From the NCBI GenBank assembly GCA_012521995.1, contig JAAYLH010000021.1:1-47822 (forward strand): 47,822 bases of DNA, written 5' to 3'. The first letter of the stretch is position 1, and each line of letters begins with the position of its first letter. Below the pieces are notes generated by a model. It did not search any database. It was given only the letters and a program-made list of their open reading frames with translations, and had not been told where the DNA came from. Of the stretch, positions 1-9,095 are shown piece after piece. The stretch is from Bacteroidales bacterium (GTDB lineage Bacteria; Bacteroidota; Bacteroidia; Bacteroidales; UBA7960). Both the position numbers and the translations under genes were made by a program.

Positions 1-307
1 CGCCGACGCCTGTCCCATTCAGTGCAGTATGGCTAAACCCATAAATCACAGAATCGGAATAATGATACCCGGAAGCTCCGTCCCAGCCGCCGAGGCGGGT
101 GTCGGGACTGAGTTGCACCATCCCGAAAGGAAGCGTGGCACCCGGGAAGGTATGGCCGTGAGCATCCGTCCCGATAAAGGGATTCACATAGGCTGCCGGT
201 TCCTTAAGTTCCTCCTTTTCCTGGCAGGAGGACAGGACTATGACAAATGCAATCAGGACAAGAAAAGGAAAACGCCTGGTCAGGTTGTGTTTGTTTGAAA
301 ATTTCAT
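1..307 (-). CDS. GH92 alpha-mannosidase, N-terminal part (cut by window edge)
   Basis: Only the first 102 codons are in the window; the gene runs off the left edge. It opens with a lipoprotein signal peptide (lipobox LSSC, Cys28) followed by the GH92 opening region: VNPFIGTD, then GHTFPGATLPFGMVQLSPDTR-type residues around 45-75, and a GYHYSDS/GFSHT block near 85-95. GH92 enzymes are calcium-dependent exo-alpha-mannosidases (mostly alpha-1,2/1,3) that trim N-glycans and mannans in the periplasm or at the surface. The ATG overlaps the lacI stop codon in an ATGA arrangement (304-307), so translation is probably coupled to lacI. Its place beside a sialidase, hexosaminidases and a PNGase fits mannose-core trimming of N-glycans. 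The family is secure; linkage specificity cannot be read from this fragment. Confidence 0.9.
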   Translation of the reverse strand, partial: MKFSNKHNLTRRFPFLVLIAFVIVLSSCQEKEELKEPAAYVNPFIGTDAHGHTFPGATLPFGMVQLSPDTRLGGWDGASGYHYSDSVIYGFSHTALNGTGVG

Positions 308-1344
308 ATAGATCTGGGTTTTAGGGATGATTCGCGAATAATGATGTCTACGGGTAGTTTCACTGTTTTCTCGGCTTCCGTAATATTGTTTCCTTCAATC
401 TGCCTCATCAGCAAGTCAAAAGCCACTTCGCTGATCCTTTCAATGGGCTGGGCAATGACGGAGATGGAAGGTCGGGTAAAGCTGAAGAAGCTGACGTCGT
501 CAAAGCCGATGATGGACACCTGGCGGGGAATGTCAATAGACAAATTCCTGAGGTTTTGCATGCATGCAGCTGTCAGGTTGTTGTTCAGGGAAAATATAGC
601 CTCGGGCATATTCCCATCCTGGTAGAAATGCAAAAGTTTTTCCTTGATGGTTTTATCCATTTCCCCGAAAGGGGTGCGAATGATCCAATCCTCCGGGACC
701 TGGGCCCCTTCTTCGGCCAGGGCCGACTGGAACCCCTTGATACGGTCGCTGATGGTTGAGATATGGTCAGGGGTAATGGCTACAACGGCAATCCTTTTAA
801 TGCCCTGGTGAAGCAGATGTCTTGCCGCCATACGGGCGCCCCCGAAGTTATCCACGGAAACGTTGGGCGACAGCATATCTTTGAAGGTTCTGTCAATCAA
901 TACGTGCGGAAAACCGGCATTTACAAGCTTATCAAAGAACTCAGGATTATCCTGTGAGGTGGAGATAATCAGCCCATCGAGTTTTCGGTCGCGAAGCTGC
1001 CTGATCTGTTCTTTTTCCTTGGTCACATCCTCGTCCGTACTTGAAATGATAACTGTATAGCCGTGGCCCCAGGCAAGGTCTTCAATGCTTCGGGCAATGC
1101 GGGCATAAAACCTGTTGGAAATATCAGACACGATCAAGCCAATGGTGTTCGTTTTGCCGGTACGGAATCCGCGGGCGAGGACATCGGGTTTGTAATTGAG
1201 TTCCCTGATCTTTTCTTTAACCTTTTTCTGGGTTTCAATACTGATGCCATGCTGGTCAGCTTTATCATTCAACACCAGCGACACCAGGGTCTTGGAAACG
1301 CCCAGGCTTTTCGCAATGTCATCAATGGTTATTTTCCTTGGCAT
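304..1344 (-). CDS. LacI-family transcriptional repressor of the glycan locus
   Basis: A 346-residue LacI/GalR regulator of normal family length. The helix-turn-helix is at residues 4-25 (TIDDIAKSLGVSKTLVSLVL), followed by the hinge helix region (YKPDVLARGFRTGKT) and a periplasmic-binding-protein-like effector domain from about residue 65, with the usual GFDDVSFF segment and SISVIAQP near the end. It would bind palindromic operators and release them on binding a sugar effector. A perfect 14-bp palindrome lies in its own promoter (1373-1386). Near copies lie before susC and in the divergent region at 31.45 kb, so it most likely regulates itself and the whole locus. It is followed by GH92 with a 4-base overlap. 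The effector is unknown; a released monosaccharide or disaccharide is the usual case. Confidence 0.95.
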   Translation of the reverse strand: MPRKITIDDIAKSLGVSKTLVSLVLNDKADQHGISIETQKKVKEKIRELNYKPDVLARGFRTGKTNTIGLIVSDISNRFYARIARSIEDLAWGHGYTVIISSTDEDVTKEKEQIRQLRDRKLDGLIISTSQDNPEFFDKLVNAGFPHVLIDRTFKDMLSPNVSVDNFGGARMAARHLLHQGIKRIAVVAITPDHISTISDRIKGFQSALAEEGAQVPEDWIIRTPFGEMDKTIKEKLLHFYQDGNMPEAIFSLNNNLTAACMQNLRNLSIDIPRQVSIIGFDDVSFFSFTRPSISVIAQPIERISEVAFDLLMRQIEGNNITEAEKTVKLPVDIIIRESSLKPRSI

Positions 1345-1360
1345 ATAAAGTGAATTAATG

Positions 1361-1368
1361 CAAAATTA
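1361..1368 (-). promoter_or_regulatory. Bacteroidota -7 box for lacI
   Basis: On the minus strand this reads TAATTTTG, an exact match to the Bacteroidota -7 consensus TAnnTTTG. It ends 16 bases before the lacI start codon. No good -33 TTTG is seen. The operator palindrome begins 4 bases upstream, so a bound repressor would block polymerase. Confidence 0.55.
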
Positions 1369-1372
1369 AAAA

Positions 1373-1386
1373 CTAAAACGTTTTAG
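1373..1386. promoter_or_regulatory. LacI-type operator (perfect palindrome) in the lacI promoter
   Basis: CTAAAACGTTTTAG is a perfect 14-bp palindrome with the central CG step typical of LacI-family operators. It lies immediately upstream of the lacI -7 box. A copy with a single difference lies upstream of susC (38358-38371) and a looser one is at 31451-31464. Autoregulation by the adjacent LacI protein is the simplest reading. Confidence 0.8.
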
Positions 1387-1477
1387 CCTTCATTTTATTT
1401 AAGCTTTTTATGGAGACAGTACAGTATAAGCCTATTAATAATTTAAGAATAAAGCAGCAAAATCATTTAAATCTGAC

Positions 1478-3592
1478 TTACTGAAAAGATCTTTTTTCCG
1501 GGTCGTACACAATCCCTTCCAGGGCATATTTACCATCGGGAGAGACAAAAACTGCAGTAAACATCCACTTGACCAGCCTAACCTCAGGGCGTGAAAACTC
1601 ACCAATGGGCAATTTTATCAATATTTTGTTCCAGCCTTTCTTCAGGAAAACAGGCACAGGAGGCCTGGCTTCCCAGTTTTCATTTCTTAAGGGGATTTCA
1701 GAGGATCTGACAGAATGGGTGTTTTTCCAAAGCGGAGGAAGGATTTCCATATCATTTATCCAGATGCGGCTTTGGTAATAATCCCAATTTCCCTGTGGGG
1801 GCGGCAGGTCGCTTTCCGACCTGCTGTAATTCTGGAAGCCTGCCAAAAGCCCTGCAGGCTGTGCAAGGGGGGAGTAAACCCAGGAAAAAGCATAGGCCGT
1901 ATGATTAGGTTCAGGGTCCTGATAAAAGGCAGGGACCAAATCACCCCAGACATGCCTTAAATATATTCCGGCGCCAATGGCCATATGGGTAGAATATTCA
2001 GCTCCATCAAAGACATAGCTATCTTTTAATTCCTGTTCAGGGGGGAACACCCGCGACAAATCTCCCTCGTTGGGAAATGGATCGGTAATCCTCCAGAGGA
2101 CATTGGTCTGACGTACGTAGGGAAAAGGGAGATGGGTGAAGGTAGTTTCCTTAAAGAAAAGCAAGCGCTCTTCAAAGTCCTGAAACAGTTTCAGCTCTTC
2201 TTCATTCTGAGGCAATAAATTGACGCCCCGATCGGCAATGTAGTGTTCACCTCCCCCGGCCCAGGCCCTTTCAGCAAGCGTCAGCATTAAAGGATAGAAA
2301 TTATTCTGGTTCACAATTTCCCTTGCAGACTCCAGTTTCCGGTCATTCCACACAGCCAGAATGGCTCCTGCCATTTGTTGGTTGGATATTGGGAAACCTC
2401 CAATACTGCTGTTAAACAAACCAACCAGATCCGAAAAAGTATCGAAATGGTTGATGTAATGATAACGGCTGTCGATGGCAGGTATGCCCTGGTGAAGCTT
2501 GCCTCTGAAACTCCATAACTGAAGGAGGTCGATTTCACCTGACAGGTATTCCCAGCCGGGGTTCCAGCTAATCACCTTTTTACCTTTTGCGCGAATGTAA
2601 TCAACCATTTCGGGTACAAAAGCAGGGTTGGTGAATTCCACTTCATCGGTGCCGATATGGATGTAGGGCAGATCGAAAAAAACCTCACAAATTTCATCCA
2701 GGAGCAGTTTGAGCAAGCGCATCCCTTCGGGGGATTGCATGTCGGGCCCCAGTGCCCTTGTAAAAGCCCGGCTATGGCCTGGCATATCAATTTCAGGAAT
2801 CAGCAACACGTTGTGGTCCTGGCAAAACGCAACCATTTCACGGGCTTGCGCTAAGGTGTAATATTCCCCGGGAAAGCGAAGGAAGTTTTCCTCCTCTGTT
2901 AATTGCGGAAAGACTTTGCTTTCAAGCCTCCATGCAATGTCCTCTGTCAGGTGCCAGTGAAAGACGTTGATCTTGAACCGGGATAAAAGTCTGATTTGTT
3001 TTTTCAGTTCATCTATGGGAATGAAGCCGCGGCTTGTATCGTGCATAAAACCCCGAATGGGAAATGCAGGCCAGTCGGTGATGGAGCATTCCTGAATCCA
3101 TTGTTCATTCTCCCTCACAACAATGAGCTGATGTAAGGTCTGAATTGCATTGAACACCCCTTTTTGTGTGACCGCCTTTATTGTAATATTTCCATTGGCC
3201 ACAAGCAAGGAATAAGCTTCTAGCTGGTTAACTGAAGCCCCCATAATGGAATCAAGATATTCGACAGATAGAGTCGCTTCAGCATTTGAATCGAAAATAA
3301 TACCAGCTTTTGACAACCATAACATAGACCAGGATGTCATTGCTGAATTCTCATAATGGACCGAAGGAATTGGGAATACAGCATTGCCCCACTCAATGGC
3401 TTTTGGCTTGGGCAGCAAATGGACTTTTAACAGGTCTTCAGAACCTATAAGAAATAAAGGGTTAAGGAAAAGCAAGACCAGCAGGAAAAGCCATCCAATG
3501 CAGGCTGTGTAGGATTTTCGTAAAATGCTTTTCTGGCTCATTTGTAATCTTTCTGTAGTCTTGCCGGTAAAAAAATCCAGGAACATTCGCAA
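1478..3592 (-). CDS. GH20 beta-N-acetylhexosaminidase with C-terminal beta domain
   Basis: This exported 704-residue GH20 enzyme removes terminal beta-linked GlcNAc or GalNAc by substrate-assisted catalysis. A GH20b-type N-domain (about 55-170) is followed by the TIM barrel, with RGFMHDTSRGF near 180, NVFHWHLTEDIAWRLE at 209-224, IPEIDMPGHS at 265-274, and the catalytic Asp316-Glu317 pair in HIGTDE (Thr replaces the more common second Gly). About 190 residues at the C-terminus form an extra beta-rich region with no assignment. The start is uncertain: Met18 (3541) would give a cleaner signal peptide than the listed Met1 and is likely the true start. It follows the sialidase gene by 17 bases, so the two are probably cotranscribed, and lies 133 bases before lacI. 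Confidence 0.9.
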   Translation of the reverse strand: MRMFLDFFTGKTTERLQMSQKSILRKSYTACIGWLFLLVLLFLNPLFLIGSEDLLKVHLLPKPKAIEWGNAVFPIPSVHYENSAMTSWSMLWLSKAGIIFDSNAEATLSVEYLDSIMGASVNQLEAYSLLVANGNITIKAVTQKGVFNAIQTLHQLIVVRENEQWIQECSITDWPAFPIRGFMHDTSRGFIPIDELKKQIRLLSRFKINVFHWHLTEDIAWRLESKVFPQLTEEENFLRFPGEYYTLAQAREMVAFCQDHNVLLIPEIDMPGHSRAFTRALGPDMQSPEGMRLLKLLLDEICEVFFDLPYIHIGTDEVEFTNPAFVPEMVDYIRAKGKKVISWNPGWEYLSGEIDLLQLWSFRGKLHQGIPAIDSRYHYINHFDTFSDLVGLFNSSIGGFPISNQQMAGAILAVWNDRKLESAREIVNQNNFYPLMLTLAERAWAGGGEHYIADRGVNLLPQNEEELKLFQDFEERLLFFKETTFTHLPFPYVRQTNVLWRITDPFPNEGDLSRVFPPEQELKDSYVFDGAEYSTHMAIGAGIYLRHVWGDLVPAFYQDPEPNHTAYAFSWVYSPLAQPAGLLAGFQNYSRSESDLPPPQGNWDYYQSRIWINDMEILPPLWKNTHSVRSSEIPLRNENWEARPPVPVFLKKGWNKILIKLPIGEFSRPEVRLVKWMFTAVFVSPDGKYALEGIVYDPEKRSFQ

Positions 3593-3609
3593 AGTTCCCG
3601 GATCATTGG

Positions 3610-5271
3610 TTATTCCATAGTTTTTGGCAATAATTCGGTTATTTGAATTTTCTGGAAATACAAATTCTTAAACCCTTCATATAAAATGCCGATTGTCTGC
3701 TCATCTACCATTGTTATACAGGAATAACCAAAGCCTGAGGCTTCATTCAGCAAAACCTGGTGAGCTTCAGGCCAGGTATTGCCCTCATCCAGGCTAAGTT
3801 TGATGGTCATATTGATGCGTTCTGTTTTACTGTTGGGGTTGGAAAAAATAAGTACTCTTTGGCCGGTATCATCCTTGCGGATATTGTGTGCTATGAGGCT
3901 TGCCATACAATTTGGTTCAGGCAGGGCGTGGTTTGATGAAGGATGGGGAGTCCAGGTTTTTCCAAGATCCCGGCTGAAGGAAACCGCCCTTCCGTTGTTC
4001 TCCCCTTTGTCGTTCCTGTTGAGGTCATCCCGCATATTGATCATCAAGCTGCCATCGGTCAGTTGAACCACCTGGGCCTCAGTGGTATTCGGTTTTGCCC
4101 CGCTTCCAATCTGCCAGGTTTGACCCCCATCCTTGCTGTAAACAATGGTAGAATGGCAAGTGTATTGTCCTCCGTCAATGGCTTTCTCCCCGATGTCTTT
4201 CTTAAACTGGGCGGGAAAAACCAGGGTTCCGTCTTCAAGGGTAATTCCCCTTCCGGGTCCTGCCAGCAACAATTGCCAATCAGGGTCTTTGATCTGTTCA
4301 GTAATATTGATGGGCTCGGACCAGTTTAGCCCGTCATCGGTGCTTTTAACCAGGATAAACTGGCCTGTCTCATCAGGAGCCATGCCCGGACGGGAAGCCC
4401 ACCAGTTCATTGCATCTATGGAAGCGCCACTAAGCCAGAGGGCTGCAACCCAAATGGTATGGGAAGTATGATCGTACAGTACGCTAGGGTCTCCAATCCC
4501 ATTAAGGTTTTGAGGTCTTCCGCCCCACTCTCCCATATCCATGATCACTTTCATAGGTTCCCAGCTTTGCCCGCCATCCGTGCTGCGGCTCATCCCCACA
4601 TCAATGTCTTCCTGCAGGTCCTTGCTGTTGTTGTAGCGAATATCATAAACGGCAATCAAAGTTCCTTCATTGGTGGTGATCAAACCGGGGATCCGGTAAG
4701 TGTCACTTCCATCCTGTCCGGCGGAGCGCACCACAATAGCAGGCCTGAACTGAAAGGCTTCCTTCTGTTCCAGCCCCAGAAACTGGTTTTTCCCAAACAC
4801 GAGCTGAACCTCTTCAAGGGCAAAGCTTTGTTCGAGGGGAGCATCATCAAACAAGGAAAAATCCAGGCTCAGTTTATGCATACCCGTTTCCAGGGGAAGC
4901 TTTACATCGAGTTCAATCGTCCCGGCTTTTCCACGAAAAGGGGCATTATAGGCCAGGCCCATTTGCTCCTTTTCAACTTCAAAATTATCAGCTGAATGAT
5001 TCAAAACAATCCCCTCCAGCATTTCAGGATTGCCCTTCGATCCAAAGACCAGTCTCACTTTGGACAATTCAAGCACTGCCACAGAATCTGCAATCTCAAG
5101 GTGAATGGTCACCATAGCCTTGTTCTCCCTTTCCAGGAACAGGGGCGTTTTTTTTATTTCCAGTATTCCTGTTAGGCCTTCGGGTATTTCCATTCGGTTT
5201 CCGCAACCACCAAGGGTCAGCAGGAAAAGGGCAATGGCCGGTAAAAATAATCTGTGCGACTTCATATTCAA
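3610..5271 (-). CDS. GH33 exo-alpha-sialidase (neuraminidase), lipoprotein
   Basis: This sialidase cleaves terminal sialic acid from glycans, usually the first exo step. A lipoprotein signal peptide ends in LGGC (Cys23). Residues 30-165 form the N-terminal beta domain found in Bacteroides-type sialidases. The propeller begins with YRIP (Arg193), and five Asp boxes of the S-x-D-x-G-x-x-W type are visible at 230-237, 310-317, 379-386, 433-440 and 493-500. Glu399 in TEAQVVQLTDG and Tyr516 in GFGYSC fit the catalytic glutamate and tyrosine, with Arg414 in NMRDD as a triad arginine. The length (553) is normal. It sits between the radical-SAM maturase (92-base gap) and a GH20. No sialic-acid catabolic genes (nanA, nanE) or transporter are seen in the window, so released sialic acid is handled elsewhere or not used. 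Confidence 0.95.
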   Translation of the reverse strand: MNMKSHRLFLPAIALFLLTLGGCGNRMEIPEGLTGILEIKKTPLFLERENKAMVTIHLEIADSVAVLELSKVRLVFGSKGNPEMLEGIVLNHSADNFEVEKEQMGLAYNAPFRGKAGTIELDVKLPLETGMHKLSLDFSLFDDAPLEQSFALEEVQLVFGKNQFLGLEQKEAFQFRPAIVVRSAGQDGSDTYRIPGLITTNEGTLIAVYDIRYNNSKDLQEDIDVGMSRSTDGGQSWEPMKVIMDMGEWGGRPQNLNGIGDPSVLYDHTSHTIWVAALWLSGASIDAMNWWASRPGMAPDETGQFILVKSTDDGLNWSEPINITEQIKDPDWQLLLAGPGRGITLEDGTLVFPAQFKKDIGEKAIDGGQYTCHSTIVYSKDGGQTWQIGSGAKPNTTEAQVVQLTDGSLMINMRDDLNRNDKGENNGRAVSFSRDLGKTWTPHPSSNHALPEPNCMASLIAHNIRKDDTGQRVLIFSNPNSKTERINMTIKLSLDEGNTWPEAHQVLLNEASGFGYSCITMVDEQTIGILYEGFKNLYFQKIQITELLPKTME

Positions 5272-5363
5272 CGATTGGTTTATGTTTCGATTATTTGATT
5301 TTTCTGAATTCTTTTAAAGGTTCATAATTATTGTCCTTTTGAAAAACCAGAGAAGGGGTTAAT

Positions 5364-6689
5364 CTATCCGTTGGGATGACAATGCTTCAACTTCTTACCG
5401 CTTCCACAGGGACAGGGATCATTCCTTCCGGGCTTACGGGGGTGGGGCACCGCGTCCATATCCCTTATCCTGGCCCATTCCATGACATTTGCAGGAGGTC
5501 TTTGTGCCTTCAACTCCTTCACCATAAAATCCATATAGGGTTTAACGTGACTAAAAAAAGCCTTGTAATCACCACAAAGATAACTCAAGCCTTTTTCGCC
5601 CGAGGGGGTTTTCATAAAGCGGTGCTTGGGGCAATCGCCATGGCAGGCAAACCTGAAGCTGCATTGCTTGCAATACCTTGTCAGGGTGGCTTTCTTGGCT
5701 TGTCCAAAGAGGGTTTGTTGCGTTGATCCCATCATCTGTTGGAGGGGTTTTTCGCTGATATTGCCCAGGAGATGGTCTTTATAAACAAAGTGATCGCACG
5801 AATACACATCCCCGTTGTGTTCCATCACGGCAGCGTTTCCGCAGGTTTCAGAGAAGACACATAATCCGGGCGGAGCGCCAAACCAGTTGGCCAAGGCAAC
5901 ATCGAACAACTGGATATAATACTGCCCGACATCCTTGCGCACCCACTCATCAAATATGGCCTTATTAAATTCCCCAAGCTGCCCGGGCTTCAGCGACCAA
6001 TCAGTCAGCCCGGCCTCATTGGGGAAATCCTGATGCACCAGTTTTTGCCCGATAAAACCTTCCTCCAAGGCTTCCCTTTCCACGATTGGAATGAACTGCA
6101 AAAATCGGCTACCAATGCCTTTCAGAAAATGATAAACCTCCAGGGGGAATTCTGCATTTCTCCTGTTAACCACTGAAAGAGTATTAAACTCAACGCGGTG
6201 TTTGTTCAGCAATGCAATACCCTGCATCACCTTATCCCAAGTGGGATGCCCCTGCTTGTCTAGGCGGTAGTAGTCGTGGAGGTGTTCAGGCCCATCAATT
6301 GAAATCCCAAGCAGGAAGTTGTTGTCGCTAAAGAACTTACACAAGTCATCTGTCAGCAGAGTGCCATTGGTTTGCAGGGAGTTTTCAATCTGCTTTTCAC
6401 CTGCATATTTCTTTTGGATGGCAAGCGCCTTGCGGAAATATTCCAGGCCAAGCAAGGTGGGCTCCCCGCCTTGCCACACAAAGCTGACCCCAGGCACCTT
6501 ATGTGCCTCTATATATTGTTTGATAAAGACCTCCAGCAAGTCCCCCTCCAGCTTGAAATGCGCTTTGCCCTGATAGAGGTTTTTCTTTTCCAGGTAATAG
6601 CAATAGGTGCAGTCGAGGTTGCACCAAGGCCCAATGGGCTTAAGCATAAGGCTGAATGCGTCGGGAGCTGCCGGAAAAAGAAAATCCAT
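5364..6689 (-). CDS. Anaerobic sulfatase-maturating radical SAM enzyme with SEC-C tail
   Basis: This cytosolic radical-SAM/SPASM enzyme belongs to the anSME group, which oxidises the active-site Cys or Ser of sulfatases to formylglycine. The CxxxCxxC cluster motif is at Cys23, Cys27 and Cys30. Cysteine-rich SPASM segments (CSETCGNAAV, YSCDHF, CKQCSFRFACHGDCPKHR) would hold two auxiliary 4Fe-4S clusters. The last 23 residues are a SEC-C zinc motif (NDPCPCGSGKK; Cys426, Cys428, Cys437, His438) as at the end of SecA, an added tail compared with minimal anSMEs. No sulfatase gene is in the window, so its substrate lies outside. It sits 12 bases after GH95. A sulfated host glycan is implied. Modification of another protein is possible but less likely. 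Confidence 0.88.
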   Translation of the reverse strand: MDFLFPAAPDAFSLMLKPIGPWCNLDCTYCYYLEKKNLYQGKAHFKLEGDLLEVFIKQYIEAHKVPGVSFVWQGGEPTLLGLEYFRKALAIQKKYAGEKQIENSLQTNGTLLTDDLCKFFSDNNFLLGISIDGPEHLHDYYRLDKQGHPTWDKVMQGIALLNKHRVEFNTLSVVNRRNAEFPLEVYHFLKGIGSRFLQFIPIVEREALEEGFIGQKLVHQDFPNEAGLTDWSLKPGQLGEFNKAIFDEWVRKDVGQYYIQLFDVALANWFGAPPGLCVFSETCGNAAVMEHNGDVYSCDHFVYKDHLLGNISEKPLQQMMGSTQQTLFGQAKKATLTRYCKQCSFRFACHGDCPKHRFMKTPSGEKGLSYLCGDYKAFFSHVKPYMDFMVKELKAQRPPANVMEWARIRDMDAVPHPRKPGRNDPCPCGSGKKLKHCHPNG

Positions 6690-6701
6690 GACCCTAATAC
6701 T

Positions 6702-9056
6702 TTAGAATTTGTAAACCCCCGAGGCCGGGATGGTAAAGGGCACCCGTTTCCCGCCCATCAATAATTCACCTTCAGCTCCAGGATTGCCTTTTACACTTCC
6801 TTTTTTTACACGCCCTTTCTTCCATTGAAAAGCGAGCTCGAAACCACCCCGTGTTTTCATTCCTGAGACCCTTCCCGAAGGCCAGGCCTCGGGAAGCGCA
6901 GGCAATAGGCTGATCATTCCTTCGTGCGACTGGACAATCATTTCGGCCATACCTGCCGCGCCCCCCATATTCCCGTCAAGCTGAAATGGAGGGTGAGCAC
7001 ACAGCAAGTTATTGTAGGTTCCGCCCAGGCTCATATTTTCCTCAGTGGTGCCCACCTGTTTCAGGAGTCGCCTGAGCAGTTTATAGGCTTCATTGCCATT
7101 CTGTAGCCTCGCATAGAAGTTTATTTTCCATGCCAACGACCATCCAGTACCTTCCCTGCCCCTTGCTTCCAGGCTGTTCAGTACTGCCTGGGCAAGCTCC
7201 GGCGTGTTGTTCATACTGATCTGCCGGCCGGGATGCAAGGCATACAAATGAGAAAGGTGGCGATGTGTGTTGTCGGGGTCATCCACATCTTCAACCCATT
7301 CCTGCAACTGCCCCCATCGGCCTATAAGAGGAGGAATGACCAGATCGCGGAAATGGGCATAATGATTAATTTTAGCCTCATCAAGACCCAAAACACCGGC
7401 TGCTATGGCACAGTTATTAAAAAGATCCCAGGCGATCTGATGATCCATGGAGGCTCCGGAAGAGATTCCCCCATGTTCGGGAGAAAAGGAAGGAACTGAC
7501 ACCAGGAAGCCGGCTTCATTTTTTGTCAGATAATCTTCCCAGAAAAGGGCGGCTTCTTCCATCAGCGGGAAGGCAGTATTTCTTAGAAAAGACGTGTCCC
7601 GGGTAAATTCGAAATGTTCCCAGGCGTGGCGCGTTAGCCAGGCTGCACCAGCAGGGAAATAGCCCCATGGAAGCCCCCAGCCGGGTGAAGTATACCCATA
7701 AGCATTGTTCATGGTATTGACCACCCATCCTTTGGTCCCAAAGAAAGCCTCTGCAGCAAGACGTCCCGGAGGCAGCAGTTGTTTCAGGTGGTCAAACAAG
7801 GGGGTGTGGCATTCGCTCAGGTTTGCCACTTCAGCAGGCCAATACAGCATCTGCAAATTGATGTTGGTGTGATAATCACAAGCCCAGGGTGGTTCGGTGC
7901 TGTTGTTCCATTTCCCCTGCAGGTGCATGGGCATGGTCCCGGACCTGCTGGAGGATATCATCAGGTAGCGAGCATACTGAAGATACAGGACCTCCAAATA
8001 ATGATCCTCTGCTCCTGTGGCATAACGTGTAAGACGTCGATCGGTGGGAATGTCCACCGCAACAACAGGATTGAATTCTAACTGCAGCCTGTTGAAAAGC
8101 CCTTGATAATCCTCCCGATGAATGGCTTCCATAACCAGAAAATCCTTACTTACCAAGGCCTCCAGAACTGGAATGGCTTCATTCAACCAATCGTCATTCT
8201 TGTACTCGGGAAAGCGGTTCATATAAGCAGTAAATGCAGTATGCTTCAGGCTCAGACTATTGGCGGAACAAATGACCACTTTACCGTTTTTAAAATCAAT
8301 CTCACCATCGGTATCGAAAACCACGGAGGTCAAAAATGCAAGACCATTGTCAGCCATGTGGCCGTACAAATTAAACACCCCCGGGAAGAACACCAGACTG
8401 TCTACAAGATGGGGGGTTTGTATTTCAAAAGAATAATCCAGACCATCGGGAGCATCATTTTCAAAATGATACACCATGGCTTTCAGAGGGAAGCAACCAA
8501 AGTAGGTCCGCTTGTGATGTACGCCATTATTGGAATACAATACCTTCCCTTGACCTGCATTCAGGTTCAGTTCTCTGCGGTAGTCTTCCACCTCCCCCAG
8601 ACATTCCACCGACACCAGCAAATCGCCCATGGTTTGCTGGGCGCCATAATCCCCAAATTCAAGACCATCCCTGGGATGTGTAATTCCTGTCATCCATTCT
8701 TCAGTCAGCCTATAAGCTTCTTCTCGCTCACCTTTCTCCATCAGTTCCCTGATCAAAGGCAGAGATGCGGCAGCACCTTCCTTTAAACCAAAATTGTACA
8801 GATTCCCAGAGCCTGGCCCCCCGGCCCAGAGGGTCCCCTCGGAAAACTGCAGGCGCTCTTGATCAGGATCTCCAAAAAACATCACGCCCATATGCCCGTT
8901 GCCCAAAGGCAGGGCTTCCGTCATCCAGTCCTGCGCGGGTTCATCATACCACAGCAGCAGGTCCTGAAACTGAGGTTCCCTTTTCAAACAGCCCTGCAGC
9001 AGCATGCCTGCCAGAAGGAAAAGAAAAGTTAATCTTATGGATTTGAGGTACTTCAT
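6702..9056 (-). CDS. GH95 alpha-1,2-L-fucosidase, lipoprotein
   Basis: A 784-residue GH95 enzyme that removes terminal alpha-1,2-fucose (H-antigen type) by inversion; some family members act on alpha-L-galactose. A lipoprotein signal ends in LQGC (Cys23). The N-terminal beta-sandwich starts with WYDEPAQDWMTEALPLGNGHMG. The (alpha/alpha)6 barrel carries WACDYHTNINLQM, with Asn398 and Asn400 matching the two asparagines that activate water in the bifidobacterial enzyme. The general acid is Glu527 in PSFSPEH, and Asp694 in FQLDGNMGG is the last conserved carboxylate. It lies between GH2 (39-base gap) and the maturase. It probably removes fucose that blocks the galactosidases. Confidence 0.92.
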   Translation of the reverse strand: MKYLKSIRLTFLFLLAGMLLQGCLKREPQFQDLLLWYDEPAQDWMTEALPLGNGHMGVMFFGDPDQERLQFSEGTLWAGGPGSGNLYNFGLKEGAAASLPLIRELMEKGEREEAYRLTEEWMTGITHPRDGLEFGDYGAQQTMGDLLVSVECLGEVEDYRRELNLNAGQGKVLYSNNGVHHKRTYFGCFPLKAMVYHFENDAPDGLDYSFEIQTPHLVDSLVFFPGVFNLYGHMADNGLAFLTSVVFDTDGEIDFKNGKVVICSANSLSLKHTAFTAYMNRFPEYKNDDWLNEAIPVLEALVSKDFLVMEAIHREDYQGLFNRLQLEFNPVVAVDIPTDRRLTRYATGAEDHYLEVLYLQYARYLMISSSRSGTMPMHLQGKWNNSTEPPWACDYHTNINLQMLYWPAEVANLSECHTPLFDHLKQLLPPGRLAAEAFFGTKGWVVNTMNNAYGYTSPGWGLPWGYFPAGAAWLTRHAWEHFEFTRDTSFLRNTAFPLMEEAALFWEDYLTKNEAGFLVSVPSFSPEHGGISSGASMDHQIAWDLFNNCAIAAGVLGLDEAKINHYAHFRDLVIPPLIGRWGQLQEWVEDVDDPDNTHRHLSHLYALHPGRQISMNNTPELAQAVLNSLEARGREGTGWSLAWKINFYARLQNGNEAYKLLRRLLKQVGTTEENMSLGGTYNNLLCAHPPFQLDGNMGGAAGMAEMIVQSHEGMISLLPALPEAWPSGRVSGMKTRGGFELAFQWKKGRVKKGSVKGNPGAEGELLMGGKRVPFTIPASGVYKF

Positions 9057-9095
9057 ATAATTCAGGTTTCTTTTGCTGGCATAATATCCGAATGA

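Noticed and set aside
29-298. Plus-strand open frame at the left edge
   Set aside because: The opposite strand encodes the GH92 N-terminus with lipobox and family motifs, which explains this stretch fully.
8103-8786. Plus-strand open frame of 227 codons opposite GH95
   Set aside because: Antisense shadow of the GH95 gene, with no motif of its own.
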